A stretch of 35,123 nucleotides of DNA from an uncultured Ruminococcus sp. (GTDB lineage: Bacteria; Bacillota; Clostridia; Oscillospirales; Ruminococcaceae), in the NCBI GenBank assembly GCA_910579835.1, contig CAJTWQ010000016.1, positions 1-35,123 of the forward strand. Direction: 5' to 3'. Positions 22,695 through 31,449 of this stretch are shown here, piece after piece. Position numbers and translations under genes: made by a program. The notes beneath the pieces are model-generated. The model was not told where the DNA came from. It saw nothing but the letters and a program-made list of their open reading frames with translations, and did not search any database. How positions within the stretch are numbered: position 1 is the first letter of the stretch; each line of letters opens with the position of its first letter.

Positions 22695-25331
22695 ATGCAA
22701 TGGACCGGATTAAATGATCTTCGTGAAAAGTATCTATCTTTTTTTGAGAGCAAGAACCATACGAGAATGGCAAGCGCATCTCTTGTGCCGCAGGGCGATA
22801 AGAGCCTGCTACTCATCAACTCAGGTATGGCTCCTTTGAAAAAATATTTTCTTGGACAGGCTGTTCCTCCGAACAAGAGAGTGACGACCTGTCAGAAGTG
22901 TATTAGAACCCCCGATATTGAAAGCGTCGGAAAAACAGCGCGTCACGGCACATATTTTGAGATGCTGGGAAATTTCTCATTTGGCGACTATTTTAAAACT
23001 GAGGCTGTTGCCTGGGCTTGGGAGTTCCTTACAGTGACTTTGGAGATCCCTGTCGACCGCCTTTGGATTACTATATATGAAAGTGATGACGAAGCAGAAC
23101 AGATTTGGGAAAATAACATAGGTATCCCCCATGACAGAATCATCCGTCTTGGAAAGAAGGACAATTTCTGGGAACACGGTTCAGGTCCTTGCGGTCCGTG
23201 CTCTGAAATCCATTTTGACCGTGTAGGCGGCGGAAGAAAGCTTGATCGTGCAGAATTTGAGGCAGAGGGTGATAAGGACAACATAATTGAAATCTGGAAT
23301 CTGGTATTCAGCCAGTTTGACAGCGATGGAAACGGTCATTACGAGGAAATGAAGAGCAAGAATATTGACACCGGAATGGGTCTGGAGCGTCTTGCCTGCG
23401 TGATGCAGAACGTGGACAATATTTTCGAGGTGGATACGGTTCAGAAGATAATGAAGCATATTTCCTCTATCGCCGGCGTTGAGTATAAAAAAGATGCTAA
23501 AACTGACGTTTCTCTCCGTGTTATTACGGATCATATCAGAAGTACCGTTTTTATGGTTGGCGACGGTATTATGCCATCAAATGAAGGAAGAGGATACGTT
23601 CTCAGACGTCTCCTTAGGAGAGCGGCGCGTCACGGCAGGCTTTTAGGCATTGCAAAGCCGTTTCTCTGCGAAGTGGCAGATACTGTTATAAGTGAGAATG
23701 CCGGAGCATATCCTGAGCTTGCAGAGAAGCATGAATATATCAAAAAAATAATAGGTGTTGAGGAAGAAGCGTTTGCCAAGACGATCGACAAAGGCACAGA
23801 GCTTTTGAATCATTATACGGAAAAGCTTGCAGAGGAAAAGGGAACGGTTCTTTCCGGTGATGATGCGTTTAGGCTTTCCGATACCTACGGGTTCCCTATT
23901 GATCTGACAATTGAGATATGCGGAGAAAAGGGTATGGATGTAGATGTTGAGCGCTTTAAGGCGCTTGCACTTGAGCAGCGTAATCTTGCTAAAGCGGATC
24001 ATCTTGCCAAGGCAGGCTCGTCATGGGCTGACAATAGTATCAAAATTAGTGTTCCGGATACCGTTTTTACCGGATATAACGCCTTTGAGGTAAAAGATGC
24101 TGAAGTGCTGGCTATATACATGGGCGGAGTTGAGATTGAAACGGCTGAGGAGGGCGACGATGTTACTATCGTTCTGGATATTACTCCTTTTTATGCCGAA
24201 TCGGGCGGACAGGTAGGCGATACAGGTGTACTTATCAACGGCGCAAGTATAGCCTCGGTTGAGGATACGATTAAGTCGGAGGGACATTTCCTTCATCTTG
24301 CCACTATTGAACAAGGCAGTATTTCCAAGGGTGATAAGGTTCTTGCACAGATCGAAAAGGAACGCCGCCTTTCTGTTATGCGAAATCATACGACAGCTCA
24401 TCTACTTCAGTATGCTCTGCGTCAGGTTCTCGGTGACCATGTTCATCAGGCAGGACAGTTGGTAAATGAAAAGGCATGCCGGTTTGATTTCAATCATTTC
24501 AGCGCAATGACTGCGGAGGAAATTGCCAAGGTCGAGGAGCTTGTAAATGCGGAAATCCTTGGTGCAGCCGAGGTTACAATGAGGGAAATGCCTATCAGCG
24601 AGGCAAGAGAGTTGGGGGCAATGGCGCTGTTCGGTGAGAAGTACGGCGATACAGTAAGAGTTGTAACTGCCGATAATTCAGTGGAGTTCTGCGGAGGTAC
24701 CCATGTTTCCAATACAGCTCAGATCGGCTTGTTTAAGATAGTTTCTGAAAGTTCAGTTGCAGCCGGCGTGCGAAGAATAGAGGCAGTTACCGGAATGGGG
24801 GTTCTTGCACTTCTGAACGGCTATAAGAATACTGTTCTCCGTGCTGCAAAGGCGCTTAAAGCGGCAAATCCTGCGGAGCTTCCTGAAAAATGCGCCGCAG
24901 CCGCAGCCGAAATCAGAGAGAAGGACAAGAAGCTTGAAAGTTTGTCGCAGCAGATAGCCAACGCAAAGGTTGCTGCAATATTTGACAATGCCGAGGATAT
25001 CTGCGGCGTAAAGGTCATTTCCGCTATGATGACAGGCGTTACTGCCGATACTCTCAGAAAGCTCGGAGACGGTGTAAAGGATAAGGATGAAGCTGTTATT
25101 GCATTGTTTGCTGGAATCGACGGCGAAAAAGGCACTTTCTGTTGTGTATGCAATAAAGCGGCTGTTCAGAGAGGCGCTCATGCCGGAAAAATCGTTCAGA
25201 GGATAGCCGCTATAACTGGCGGCAAAGGCGGCGGACGTCCCGACAGTGCTATGGCAGGAATCGGAAAAACCTATATGGTAGACGAGGCTCTTATGTCATT
25301 CAAGTCTATCGCAAGCGAATTCATCTGTTAA
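22695..25331 (+). CDS. alaS: Alanine--tRNA ligase
   Basis: Class II synthetase, 878 residues, full length. The aminoacylation core contains FFESKNHTRMASASLVP and GDKSLLLINSGMAPLKKYFLG near the N-terminus, RLLRRAARHGR at about 306-316, and the tRNA-recognition region. The editing domain carries the HTTAH zinc motif (about 563-567) and CGGTHV near 666-671. The C-terminal DHHA1/C-Ala domain ends with GGKGGGRPDSAMAG. All motifs are intact, so it should charge and proofread tRNA-Ala. Start supported by AAGGAG. It leads a plus-strand run with a HIT protein and a phosphoribosyltransferase. Confidence 0.97.
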   Translation: MQWTGLNDLREKYLSFFESKNHTRMASASLVPQGDKSLLLINSGMAPLKKYFLGQAVPPNKRVTTCQKCIRTPDIESVGKTARHGTYFEMLGNFSFGDYFKTEAVAWAWEFLTVTLEIPVDRLWITIYESDDEAEQIWENNIGIPHDRIIRLGKKDNFWEHGSGPCGPCSEIHFDRVGGGRKLDRAEFEAEGDKDNIIEIWNLVFSQFDSDGNGHYEEMKSKNIDTGMGLERLACVMQNVDNIFEVDTVQKIMKHISSIAGVEYKKDAKTDVSLRVITDHIRSTVFMVGDGIMPSNEGRGYVLRRLLRRAARHGRLLGIAKPFLCEVADTVISENAGAYPELAEKHEYIKKIIGVEEEAFAKTIDKGTELLNHYTEKLAEEKGTVLSGDDAFRLSDTYGFPIDLTIEICGEKGMDVDVERFKALALEQRNLAKADHLAKAGSSWADNSIKISVPDTVFTGYNAFEVKDAEVLAIYMGGVEIETAEEGDDVTIVLDITPFYAESGGQVGDTGVLINGASIASVEDTIKSEGHFLHLATIEQGSISKGDKVLAQIEKERRLSVMRNHTTAHLLQYALRQVLGDHVHQAGQLVNEKACRFDFNHFSAMTAEEIAKVEELVNAEILGAAEVTMREMPISEARELGAMALFGEKYGDTVRVVTADNSVEFCGGTHVSNTAQIGLFKIVSESSVAAGVRRIEAVTGMGVLALLNGYKNTVLRAAKALKAANPAELPEKCAAAAAEIREKDKKLESLSQQIANAKVAAIFDNAEDICGVKVISAMMTGVTADTLRKLGDGVKDKDEAVIALFAGIDGEKGTFCCVCNKAAVQRGAHAGKIVQRIAAITGGKGGGRPDSAMAGIGKTYMVDEALMSFKSIASEFIC

Positions 25332-25343
25332 AGGAGAATTAAT

Positions 25344-25697
25344 ATGGATTGCTTATTTTGTAAAATAATTGACGGGGAAATACCCAGTACAAAGATATAT
25401 GAGGACGAGTATGTTTACTGCTTTAAGGACATTGCTCCTATAGCGCCGATTCATTATCTTATCATTCCCAAGGTGCACATAAGCGGTGCCGATCAGATTA
25501 ACGGGGAGAACTCAGTAATGACGGCAAAAGTGTTTGAAGCTGCTGCGAAGATTGCAAAGTCAGAAGGCATCGAGAGTTACAGGATTATTAATAACTGCGG
25601 TGATGACGCAGGTCAGACTGTGAAGCATCTTCATTTCCATTTTCTTGCAGGTGTAAAAATGGGATGGGGACCTGAATCACTGGGAATAACCAAATAA
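25344..25697 (+). CDS. HIT family protein (HinT-like)
   Basis: 117 residues, the normal size of a histidine-triad purine nucleoside phosphoramidase. It begins MDCLFCKIIDGEIPSTKIYED, the typical HinT start, and has the triad KHLHFHFLAG (about 98-107) with the catalytic central His. HinT proteins hydrolyse AMP-amidates such as aminoacyl-adenylates, so a position 12 bases after alaS fits, though the link is inferred. RBS AAAGGAG. Confidence 0.95.
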   Translation: MDCLFCKIIDGEIPSTKIYEDEYVYCFKDIAPIAPIHYLIIPKVHISGADQINGENSVMTAKVFEAAAKIAKSEGIESYRIINNCGDDAGQTVKHLHFHFLAGVKMGWGPESLGITK

Positions 25698-25709
25698 GGG
25701 GGCGTCTGG

Positions 25710-26246
25710 ATGAACTCCTACAGAATGACCATAGCAGGTTTGGAGAGGGAACTTCCTCTCTGCCCACTCAATGAAAAGCTTGATATTGCGGCTTTTATTA
25801 TGTTTTCTGATACTGAGCTTACCGTTGCAGCTGCGGAGGAACTGCTGAAAAAGTGCCCTGATTTTGATGTTATCATTACTGCTGAATCGAAGGGAATTCC
25901 TCTTGCTTACGAAATGTCTAGGCAGTCTGGAAAACCGTATACAGTAGCCAGAAAATCTGTCAAGCTTTATATGACCGATCCTGTGTCGGTAACTGTAAAG
26001 TCTATTACCACTGCGGATGAGCAGACGCTTCACCTCTCCCGTGAAAAGTCTGCCATGCTCAAGGGAAAAAGGGCACTTCTCGTTGACGACGTGATAAGCA
26101 CCGGGGAATCTATTGCGGCTCTTGTAAATCTTACGGAGGCTGCCGGCGGTAAGATCGCTGGCAAGGCGGCTGTACTTGCCGAGGGTGATGCGGCAGAAAG
26201 AAAAGATATAATTTTTCTTGAAAAGCTGCCTCTATTCTTTAAATAG
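25710..26246 (+). CDS. Phosphoribosyltransferase family protein (adenine PRT-like)
   Basis: 178 residues, type I PRTase fold. The PRPP-binding loop is GKRALLVDDVISTGESI (about 118-134). An AESKGIPLAYEMSRQSGKPYTVARKSVKLYM segment (about 71-101) matches the Apt/xanthine-PRT layout of hood and first catalytic loop. It probably salvages a purine base to its nucleotide; the base cannot be assigned from sequence. Only a GGGGGC-type ribosome-binding site precedes the ATG. It is 12 bases after the HIT gene and 11 bases before comEC, so the run probably continues. Confidence 0.85.
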   Translation: MNSYRMTIAGLERELPLCPLNEKLDIAAFIMFSDTELTVAAAEELLKKCPDFDVIITAESKGIPLAYEMSRQSGKPYTVARKSVKLYMTDPVSVTVKSITTADEQTLHLSREKSAMLKGKRALLVDDVISTGESIAALVNLTEAAGGKIAGKAAVLAEGDAAERKDIIFLEKLPLFFK

Positions 26247-26257
26247 GGAGAATTATT

Positions 26258-28258
26258 ATGAAGCGGAAAATGATTGGTGCTGCTGCGGCTTATCTGGCAG
26301 GATTGTTTTTCGCTTCATTTTTTACAGATATAAAATATGCAGCAGTTTTGCTTGTAATACTGATACTTTTGATTGCAAAGGGCATGAGGGGAAAAGATTT
26401 GATAATGCTTGTTTTCTGTTTTTCCGCAGCCATTGGTTCTTATAAAGCATATGAACGTCTTTATTATGAACGCGTAGTTTCCCTTGCAGGTACTGCAGGT
26501 GATTTTGAGGGCAGGATATTGGAGATCGAAAGTTATTCCGGCGATCTTTCCCTATATACACTTAAAGGAGAGCTTAATGGTATATCCGGTGTGAAGATCA
26601 ACTATTTCGGAAGCGGACTTGATGCAGAATACGGCGATATACTGCGCCTTGAAAATTGTAAATTTTCTAATTACAGCAATGATTATGTATTCCGGAACCG
26701 CGATATCTTCATGGCTGAGGGAATATTCCTCAGCGCAGATTATCCGGAAAACGTTACTCTTGAACGAACTCATTCAAATCACGTTAAAAACGCTCTTATG
26801 AACTATCGAGAGAAAATGCTTTCAAGATTCCGCAGCAGGATGGACGGTGAAACAGGGAACTTTCTGGGGGCAATGGTTTTTGGTGAAAAGAGAGGTTTGG
26901 ACTCAGATATGCAGACGTCTCTTTACCGCTGCGGTATAGGTCATGTTATGGCTGTTTCCGGACTTCATGTTTCCGTAATAGCTGTGGTGCTTATGACGTT
27001 TTTCAGCAGGTTGATTCCGGGAAGATTCTTTTCATTTTTTCTCATGAACTTAGCAATGCTGCTGTTTATTACTATGGCAGAATGGCCTGTATCTGCGGTA
27101 AGGGCTGCCATAATGATAGATTTTGCATATTCTGCAAGTCTCTTCCGCCGTCAGAACGACAGTTTTAATTCTTTGGCAGGAGCGGTTCTGATTTTATGCA
27201 TTACTAATCCGTATGTGATATACAGCAGCGGATTTTTGCTGTCAATAACCGCATCTTTTGGAATAGGAGTTTTCGGTCCATATATGGCGGATAATTTTTC
27301 TGAGCGGAAATTTATCAAAAATGCTGTGATAATGATTTGCACAAATGTTTGTGTATTTCCTCTGTCTATGAAATATTTTGGCGAAACATCTCTTATAGCT
27401 CCTGTAATCAATCTGTTGCTTTTGCCTTTTTGTTCGGCTGCATTGGTGGGAGGGGCAATTTATGTCATGACGGGCGGTTTTCTGCCGATATTAAAACTGA
27501 TTGAATTTATGCTTAATCCGGTGCTTGCTGTTTCAGATTTTATATCGCGCAGTAATCTATCTTATTTCTATTTTTCGGGAAAATATTCATTTGTTATTAT
27601 TATTTTTGCTGCCGCAGCGGTTATTGCTGTACATTTTGTTTTTAACAAAAGAGCGCTTACAGCGGCTGTTATTGCATTGGTATTCGGAGCAGTTCTGATA
27701 TGCTCGGCAATTAGCAGCATGATTGCTTATAATTGTATCAGAATAGCATTTCTTGGACGCGGAAGCAGTGCGGCGGCGGTTATATCCTACAAAGGCAATA
27801 CTAGGATTTTTGATCTTAGCGGATATTACAATACTCCGGTATACGTTCGGAAGTATCTATGTGAAAACGGTATATCCCGTGCCGACAGTATTGTACTGAC
27901 GGAAAATGAACCTTCTCAGTATTCCGCTTACATATCAGAGATTAAACCTATGACAATAGGTGAATGGTACGTCGGAGATGATATGTTTGTATATAATGCG
28001 GAAAATATTTTTGAATTTTCCGGAGAAATTGTATTTGACTATGATGATGTTTATATTTTTTACCGAGATGAAAGTCTTGTTATAGACATCGACGGAGAGA
28101 GTATCATAGTATCACCCGCAGATAAGGGCAAAGGCTTTGTTGTAAGCGGAACGGCAATGGATCATGAGATATTCATAGACCGGACAGAAAACAGCGGCAT
28201 AAATAATTTTGAAATAACGCTGTCAGTGAACGGCGGGTATGAATTCAGGAGGCTGTAA
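26258..28258 (+). CDS. comEC: ComEC/Rec2 family DNA-uptake channel protein, nuclease-like domain degenerate
   Basis: 666 residues. Two or three N-terminal TM helices (about 1-60), an OB-like extracellular segment (about 75-140, DUF4131) and the Competence domain (about 185-480) with GETGNFLGAMVFGEKRGLD, GIGHVMAVSGLHVSVIA and WPVSAVRAAIM. This part forms the membrane channel for single-stranded DNA in transformation. The C-terminal region (about 490-666) follows the beta-lactamase fold in outline but has lost its active site: FLDVGQGD reads FLGRGSSA, the IDGG element reads FDLSG, and the HxHxDH zinc motif reads TENEPSQY. Length and start (GGGAG, ATG) are good. It overlaps holA by one base. Confidence 0.88.
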   Translation: MKRKMIGAAAAYLAGLFFASFFTDIKYAAVLLVILILLIAKGMRGKDLIMLVFCFSAAIGSYKAYERLYYERVVSLAGTAGDFEGRILEIESYSGDLSLYTLKGELNGISGVKINYFGSGLDAEYGDILRLENCKFSNYSNDYVFRNRDIFMAEGIFLSADYPENVTLERTHSNHVKNALMNYREKMLSRFRSRMDGETGNFLGAMVFGEKRGLDSDMQTSLYRCGIGHVMAVSGLHVSVIAVVLMTFFSRLIPGRFFSFFLMNLAMLLFITMAEWPVSAVRAAIMIDFAYSASLFRRQNDSFNSLAGAVLILCITNPYVIYSSGFLLSITASFGIGVFGPYMADNFSERKFIKNAVIMICTNVCVFPLSMKYFGETSLIAPVINLLLLPFCSAALVGGAIYVMTGGFLPILKLIEFMLNPVLAVSDFISRSNLSYFYFSGKYSFVIIIFAAAAVIAVHFVFNKRALTAAVIALVFGAVLICSAISSMIAYNCIRIAFLGRGSSAAAVISYKGNTRIFDLSGYYNTPVYVRKYLCENGISRADSIVLTENEPSQYSAYISEIKPMTIGEWYVGDDMFVYNAENIFEFSGEIVFDYDDVYIFYRDESLVIDIDGESIIVSPADKGKGFVVSGTAMDHEIFIDRTENSGINNFEITLSVNGGYEFRRL

Positions 28259-29319
28259 TGGCATATACCGATGCAAAAACGATAAGAACGCAGCTCAGAA
28301 AGGGAGAGCTTTACAATTTGTATTATATCTGTGGGGAAGATGTGAGCGGTGTTGAAAAGCTTACGGATCAGATAATAAAGGCTGCCGTAGGCGAGAACGC
28401 GGATTTTTCGCTGAATCGAATAAGTGGGAAGAAGCTTGATTTGTCAGAACTTCGTGATATGACGGAAATGATGCCTATGATGTCTGAGTATAATTGCATA
28501 CTTATTAACGATTATAATTGTGAGGAACAGCGCGAGGACGTTACCAAACAGGTGATTGAAATTCTTAAAAGTGTGCCGTCTAAGACGGTAATCATTATGA
28601 ATGTAACCGGCTTTGAAATCAAGACAAGGTTTGATTATAAAACAAAAAGCCGGTTAATTGCTGACAAAAATAAGAAGCTTGCAGATTTTATAGCTAAAAA
28701 CGGCGCGGTGATCTGCTTTTCATTGAAAACTCCTCAGGAGCTTGCAAAGGATATTTCGGCATCAGCTTCGTCACGGGGAGGGGCAATTTCACTGGATAAT
28801 GCCCGTGAGATTGCTGAACGGTGCCTTTGTGATCATTTAGCTGCTGAAAATGAGATCGACAAACTTTGTGCTTATGCACAGGGACGGGAAATTACGTTTG
28901 AAATGATTGACTCTATGGTACATCGTCAGAGCGGAGCCACTGTTTTCAGGTTGGCAGATTCTGTTGCGGCGTTTGACGGAAAACAGGCGTTTGAGGCTTT
29001 GGATGAGCTTATGCAGGCAAAGGAAAACCGGGGAACAGTTCTTGCGAGCATTACGAATTCTTTTCTTGATATGTACCGTGTCCGGGCGGCAATTCAGTCC
29101 GGAAGGAATGCACAGGCAGTTATTCAGGATTTCGGTTATTTCAGCCGCGGATTTATAATTGAAAAAATGTTCCGTTCTCCTTCTCGGATAAGCCTCGGCA
29201 GACTGAGAAGCTGTCTGATAATACTGCGCAATACGGCTGCAATTCTTAATTCCACCGGCGGAGATGAAAAAATCGTTCTGGAACAGGCGGTAGTAAAAAT
29301 GCTTGCATTGAGAAATTAG
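28258..29319 (+). CDS. holA: DNA polymerase III subunit delta
   Basis: 353 residues, usual length. The clamp-loader wrench that opens the beta clamp. Family features: ELYNLYYICGEDVSGVEKL near the N-terminus (the degenerate P-loop region of delta), EMMPMMSEYNCILINDYN, then the helical lid and the C-terminal collar with FRLADSVAAFDGKQAFEALDELMQ (about 226-249) and the final LRSCLIILRNTAAILNSTGGDEKIVLEQAVVKM. comEC-holA is a common Firmicutes order. Start overlaps the comEC stop (TAATG). Confidence 0.95.
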   Translation: MAYTDAKTIRTQLRKGELYNLYYICGEDVSGVEKLTDQIIKAAVGENADFSLNRISGKKLDLSELRDMTEMMPMMSEYNCILINDYNCEEQREDVTKQVIEILKSVPSKTVIIMNVTGFEIKTRFDYKTKSRLIADKNKKLADFIAKNGAVICFSLKTPQELAKDISASASSRGGAISLDNAREIAERCLCDHLAAENEIDKLCAYAQGREITFEMIDSMVHRQSGATVFRLADSVAAFDGKQAFEALDELMQAKENRGTVLASITNSFLDMYRVRAAIQSGRNAQAVIQDFGYFSRGFIIEKMFRSPSRISLGRLRSCLIILRNTAAILNSTGGDEKIVLEQAVVKMLALRN

Positions 29320-29362
29320 AACCTGCTATAGTCTGAGCGTTTGGATTTTTGAGCAGGTTTTT
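29320..29362 (+). terminator. Terminator after holA
   Basis: AACCTGCT (29320-29327) pairs with AGCAGGTT (29352-29359), followed by TTTTG; the 24-base loop may fold further. The hairpin begins one base after the holA stop. In the remaining 106 bases before rnmV there is a 6-bp inverted repeat at 29416-29429 but no clear promoter. Confidence 0.7.
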
Positions 29363-29468
29363 GATGAAGTTCAGCGGAGCGAACATCTGAAAAGACGTAT
29401 ACGAATGCCTATCAGTACAGGTTCCTGTAACTTGTTTTAGCGGTGATGTGCAATGGAGGCATGTTTAA

Positions 29469-30068
29469 ATGATAAAAATTAGTCAGGCTGTGATTGTCGA
29501 AGGAAAATACGACAAAATCAAGCTTTCGTCAATTATAGACGGAACTATTATAGTAACAAACGGCTTCGGTATTTTTAAAGATAAGGAAAAAATGGAGCTT
29601 ATACGCTATTATGCCCGAACTACGGGTATAGTGATACTGACTGATTCCGACAGCGCCGGCCGGAGGATCAGAGGCTACATCAGAGGAGCGGTAAACGGCG
29701 GAGATATACGCAATGTATTTATTCCAGATATTTTCGGCAAAGAGAAACGGAAGGAAAAACCGTCTGCCGAGGGAAAGCTTGGAGTTGAAGGAGTAGATGC
29801 AAAGATACTTCTTGACGCTTTTGACAGAGCAGGAATCACTGCTTCGGAAAGCAGGCAGTCTGAGGATATTTCGAAGCTGACTCTTTTTGAACTGGGACTC
29901 AGCGGCGGACGTGACAGTAAATCGCTTCGTGAAAGGCTTCAGAGAAGTCTGGGGCTGCCCTCGATAATGTCTGTTTCATCTCTTATTGAGGTGCTTAATA
30001 CAATGATGAGCGCTGATGAGCTTAAACGGCGAATATCAGGGATAAAGGAGGAAGATGATGATATATAG
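29469..30068 (+). CDS. rnmV: Ribonuclease M5
   Basis: 199 residues. TOPRIM nuclease that matures 5S rRNA precursors in Firmicutes. Signature residues: VIVEGKYDKIKLSSIIDG (about 8-25) with the catalytic Glu, TNGFGIFKDKEK, ILTDSDSAGRRIRGYIRG (about 56-73) with the metal-binding Asp pair, and IPDIFGKEKRKEKPSAEGKLGVEG (about 88-111), which is diagnostic. The ribosome-binding site is GGAGG. A three-codon ATG-TTT-AAA-TGA precedes and overlaps the start (29461-29472). Its last 14 bases overlap the MBOAT gene or its upstream alternative start. Confidence 0.95.
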   Translation: MIKISQAVIVEGKYDKIKLSSIIDGTIIVTNGFGIFKDKEKMELIRYYARTTGIVILTDSDSAGRRIRGYIRGAVNGGDIRNVFIPDIFGKEKRKEKPSAEGKLGVEGVDAKILLDAFDRAGITASESRQSEDISKLTLFELGLSGGRDSKSLRERLQRSLGLPSIMSVSSLIEVLNTMMSADELKRRISGIKEEDDDI

Positions 30069-31437
30069 CAGTCTGCTGTTCATATATGTTTTTTTTCCGC
30101 TGTCGCTGCTTGTGTATTACGTTATACCGAAAAAACACAGGAATGTATCTCTTCTTATTCTGAGCATGATATTCTGTGGAATGTTCGGAATAGGATTTCT
30201 TTTCTTTATGACGACTTATACGTTTCTTAATTATACAGCGTGCCGAATTATTGGAAAATACATTAAAAACAAAAGCATATCACGCAGTGTGTTTTTATTT
30301 GCTCTGATATTTGATATATTGGTCATATTTATTTTCCGCAGCGAAATTTTCCGCGGTTTCAAGGAACTGATTTCGATTCCGGAATCCTTTTTTCCTGTTG
30401 GCATATCTTTTTTTACGCTGTCAGCAGCAGGCATACTTGCAGACGTATACTGCGGCCGTACAGAAGCGGAAAGTAATATCGTATCTTTCGGACTGTATAT
30501 TATGTTTTTTCCGCGGATTCTTATGGGACCGCTTATGCGTTATTCCAGCTTTCAAAAAATGCTTCGGTGCCGTCACGATGATTTATCGGGAATAGGCACA
30601 GGTTTTGCTGTTTTTGCAAAGGGATTCGCAAAAAAGGTCATTGCTGCTGACACTCTTTATGTTCTTTATAATGCCTCAGTCAGCGTGGATGTGGACAAAA
30701 TGGCAGCCTTGACGGCATGGCTGGGAATTATATCTTATTTCCTGTGTCTTTATTTCACCTTATCTGGTGTTTCCGATATGGGGATCGGTATCGGGTACTG
30801 CTTCGGTTTCCGACTGCCGCAGAGCTTCAATTATCCTGTTTTCAGCTCAAATATCAGATATTTTACCGCCCGTTGGCATATGCAGGCTGCCCATTGGTTC
30901 AGAAGATATATTACCAGACCGCTTTCAGCGCTTTCATCAAGCAGAATATACAAAAGGATTGTATTTATTGCGGTATGGGGTTTGTTCGGCTTCTGGTATA
31001 CTTTTAACCTTAACGGTGCAGTATGGGGAATGATATGGGGGACTGCCATTACAGCTGAAACAAGATTCAGCCGCGGAAAGCTTCTACCGGTCACAGGTAT
31101 ACTTTATACCTTTGTTATAGCGCTGGCAGGTTCTGTTTTTATGGCAGGGGACAGTCTTTCCTATTCACTGAAATATTTATTTGCCATGATCGGCGGAAAC
31201 AGGATCATGGCGGATTCGCTGTCGCTGTATCTGATAAAATCATATATACTGATATTGCTTATAAGCATGTATTCAGCGACAAATCTTTTCAGAAATCTGA
31301 TGATGCGTTCCGGGCGCAGAAGAGTACAGAGCATTGTTACAGCCTTATCGCCTGCGATCGTGCTTTCTGTGTTTATTCTCTGTACAGTCCTCATATCATA
31401 CCGCGGAAGTTCGGATATGATCCTGCTTAGACTATGA
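30058..31437 (+). CDS. MBOAT-family membrane O-acyltransferase, catalytic His replaced
   Basis: About 459 residues, ten or more TM segments, AlgI/DltB-like. Typical landmarks: YSSLLFIYVFFPLSLLVYY at the start, FPVGISFFTLSAAGILADVY (about 108-127), LYIMFFPRILMGPLMRY, FNYPVFSSNIRYFTARWH (His274) and an RRYITRPL in place of RDYVYIPLG. The invariant active-site GLWHG reads GFWYT: the catalytic His is Tyr314 (codon 30997-30999). Family members pass acyl groups across the membrane to envelope polymers. The ATG at 30055 is also possible, but 30058 is better spaced from AAGGAGG. It overlaps rnmV and lies 12 bases before the DHHW-like gene, its usual partner type. Confidence 0.88.
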   Translation: MIYSSLLFIYVFFPLSLLVYYVIPKKHRNVSLLILSMIFCGMFGIGFLFFMTTYTFLNYTACRIIGKYIKNKSISRSVFLFALIFDILVIFIFRSEIFRGFKELISIPESFFPVGISFFTLSAAGILADVYCGRTEAESNIVSFGLYIMFFPRILMGPLMRYSSFQKMLRCRHDDLSGIGTGFAVFAKGFAKKVIAADTLYVLYNASVSVDVDKMAALTAWLGIISYFLCLYFTLSGVSDMGIGIGYCFGFRLPQSFNYPVFSSNIRYFTARWHMQAAHWFRRYITRPLSALSSSRIYKRIVFIAVWGLFGFWYTFNLNGAVWGMIWGTAITAETRFSRGKLLPVTGILYTFVIALAGSVFMAGDSLSYSLKYLFAMIGGNRIMADSLSLYLIKSYILILLISMYSATNLFRNLMMRSGRRRVQSIVTALSPAIVLSVFILCTVLISYRGSSDMILLRL

Positions 31438-31449
31438 CAGGAGGAATTT

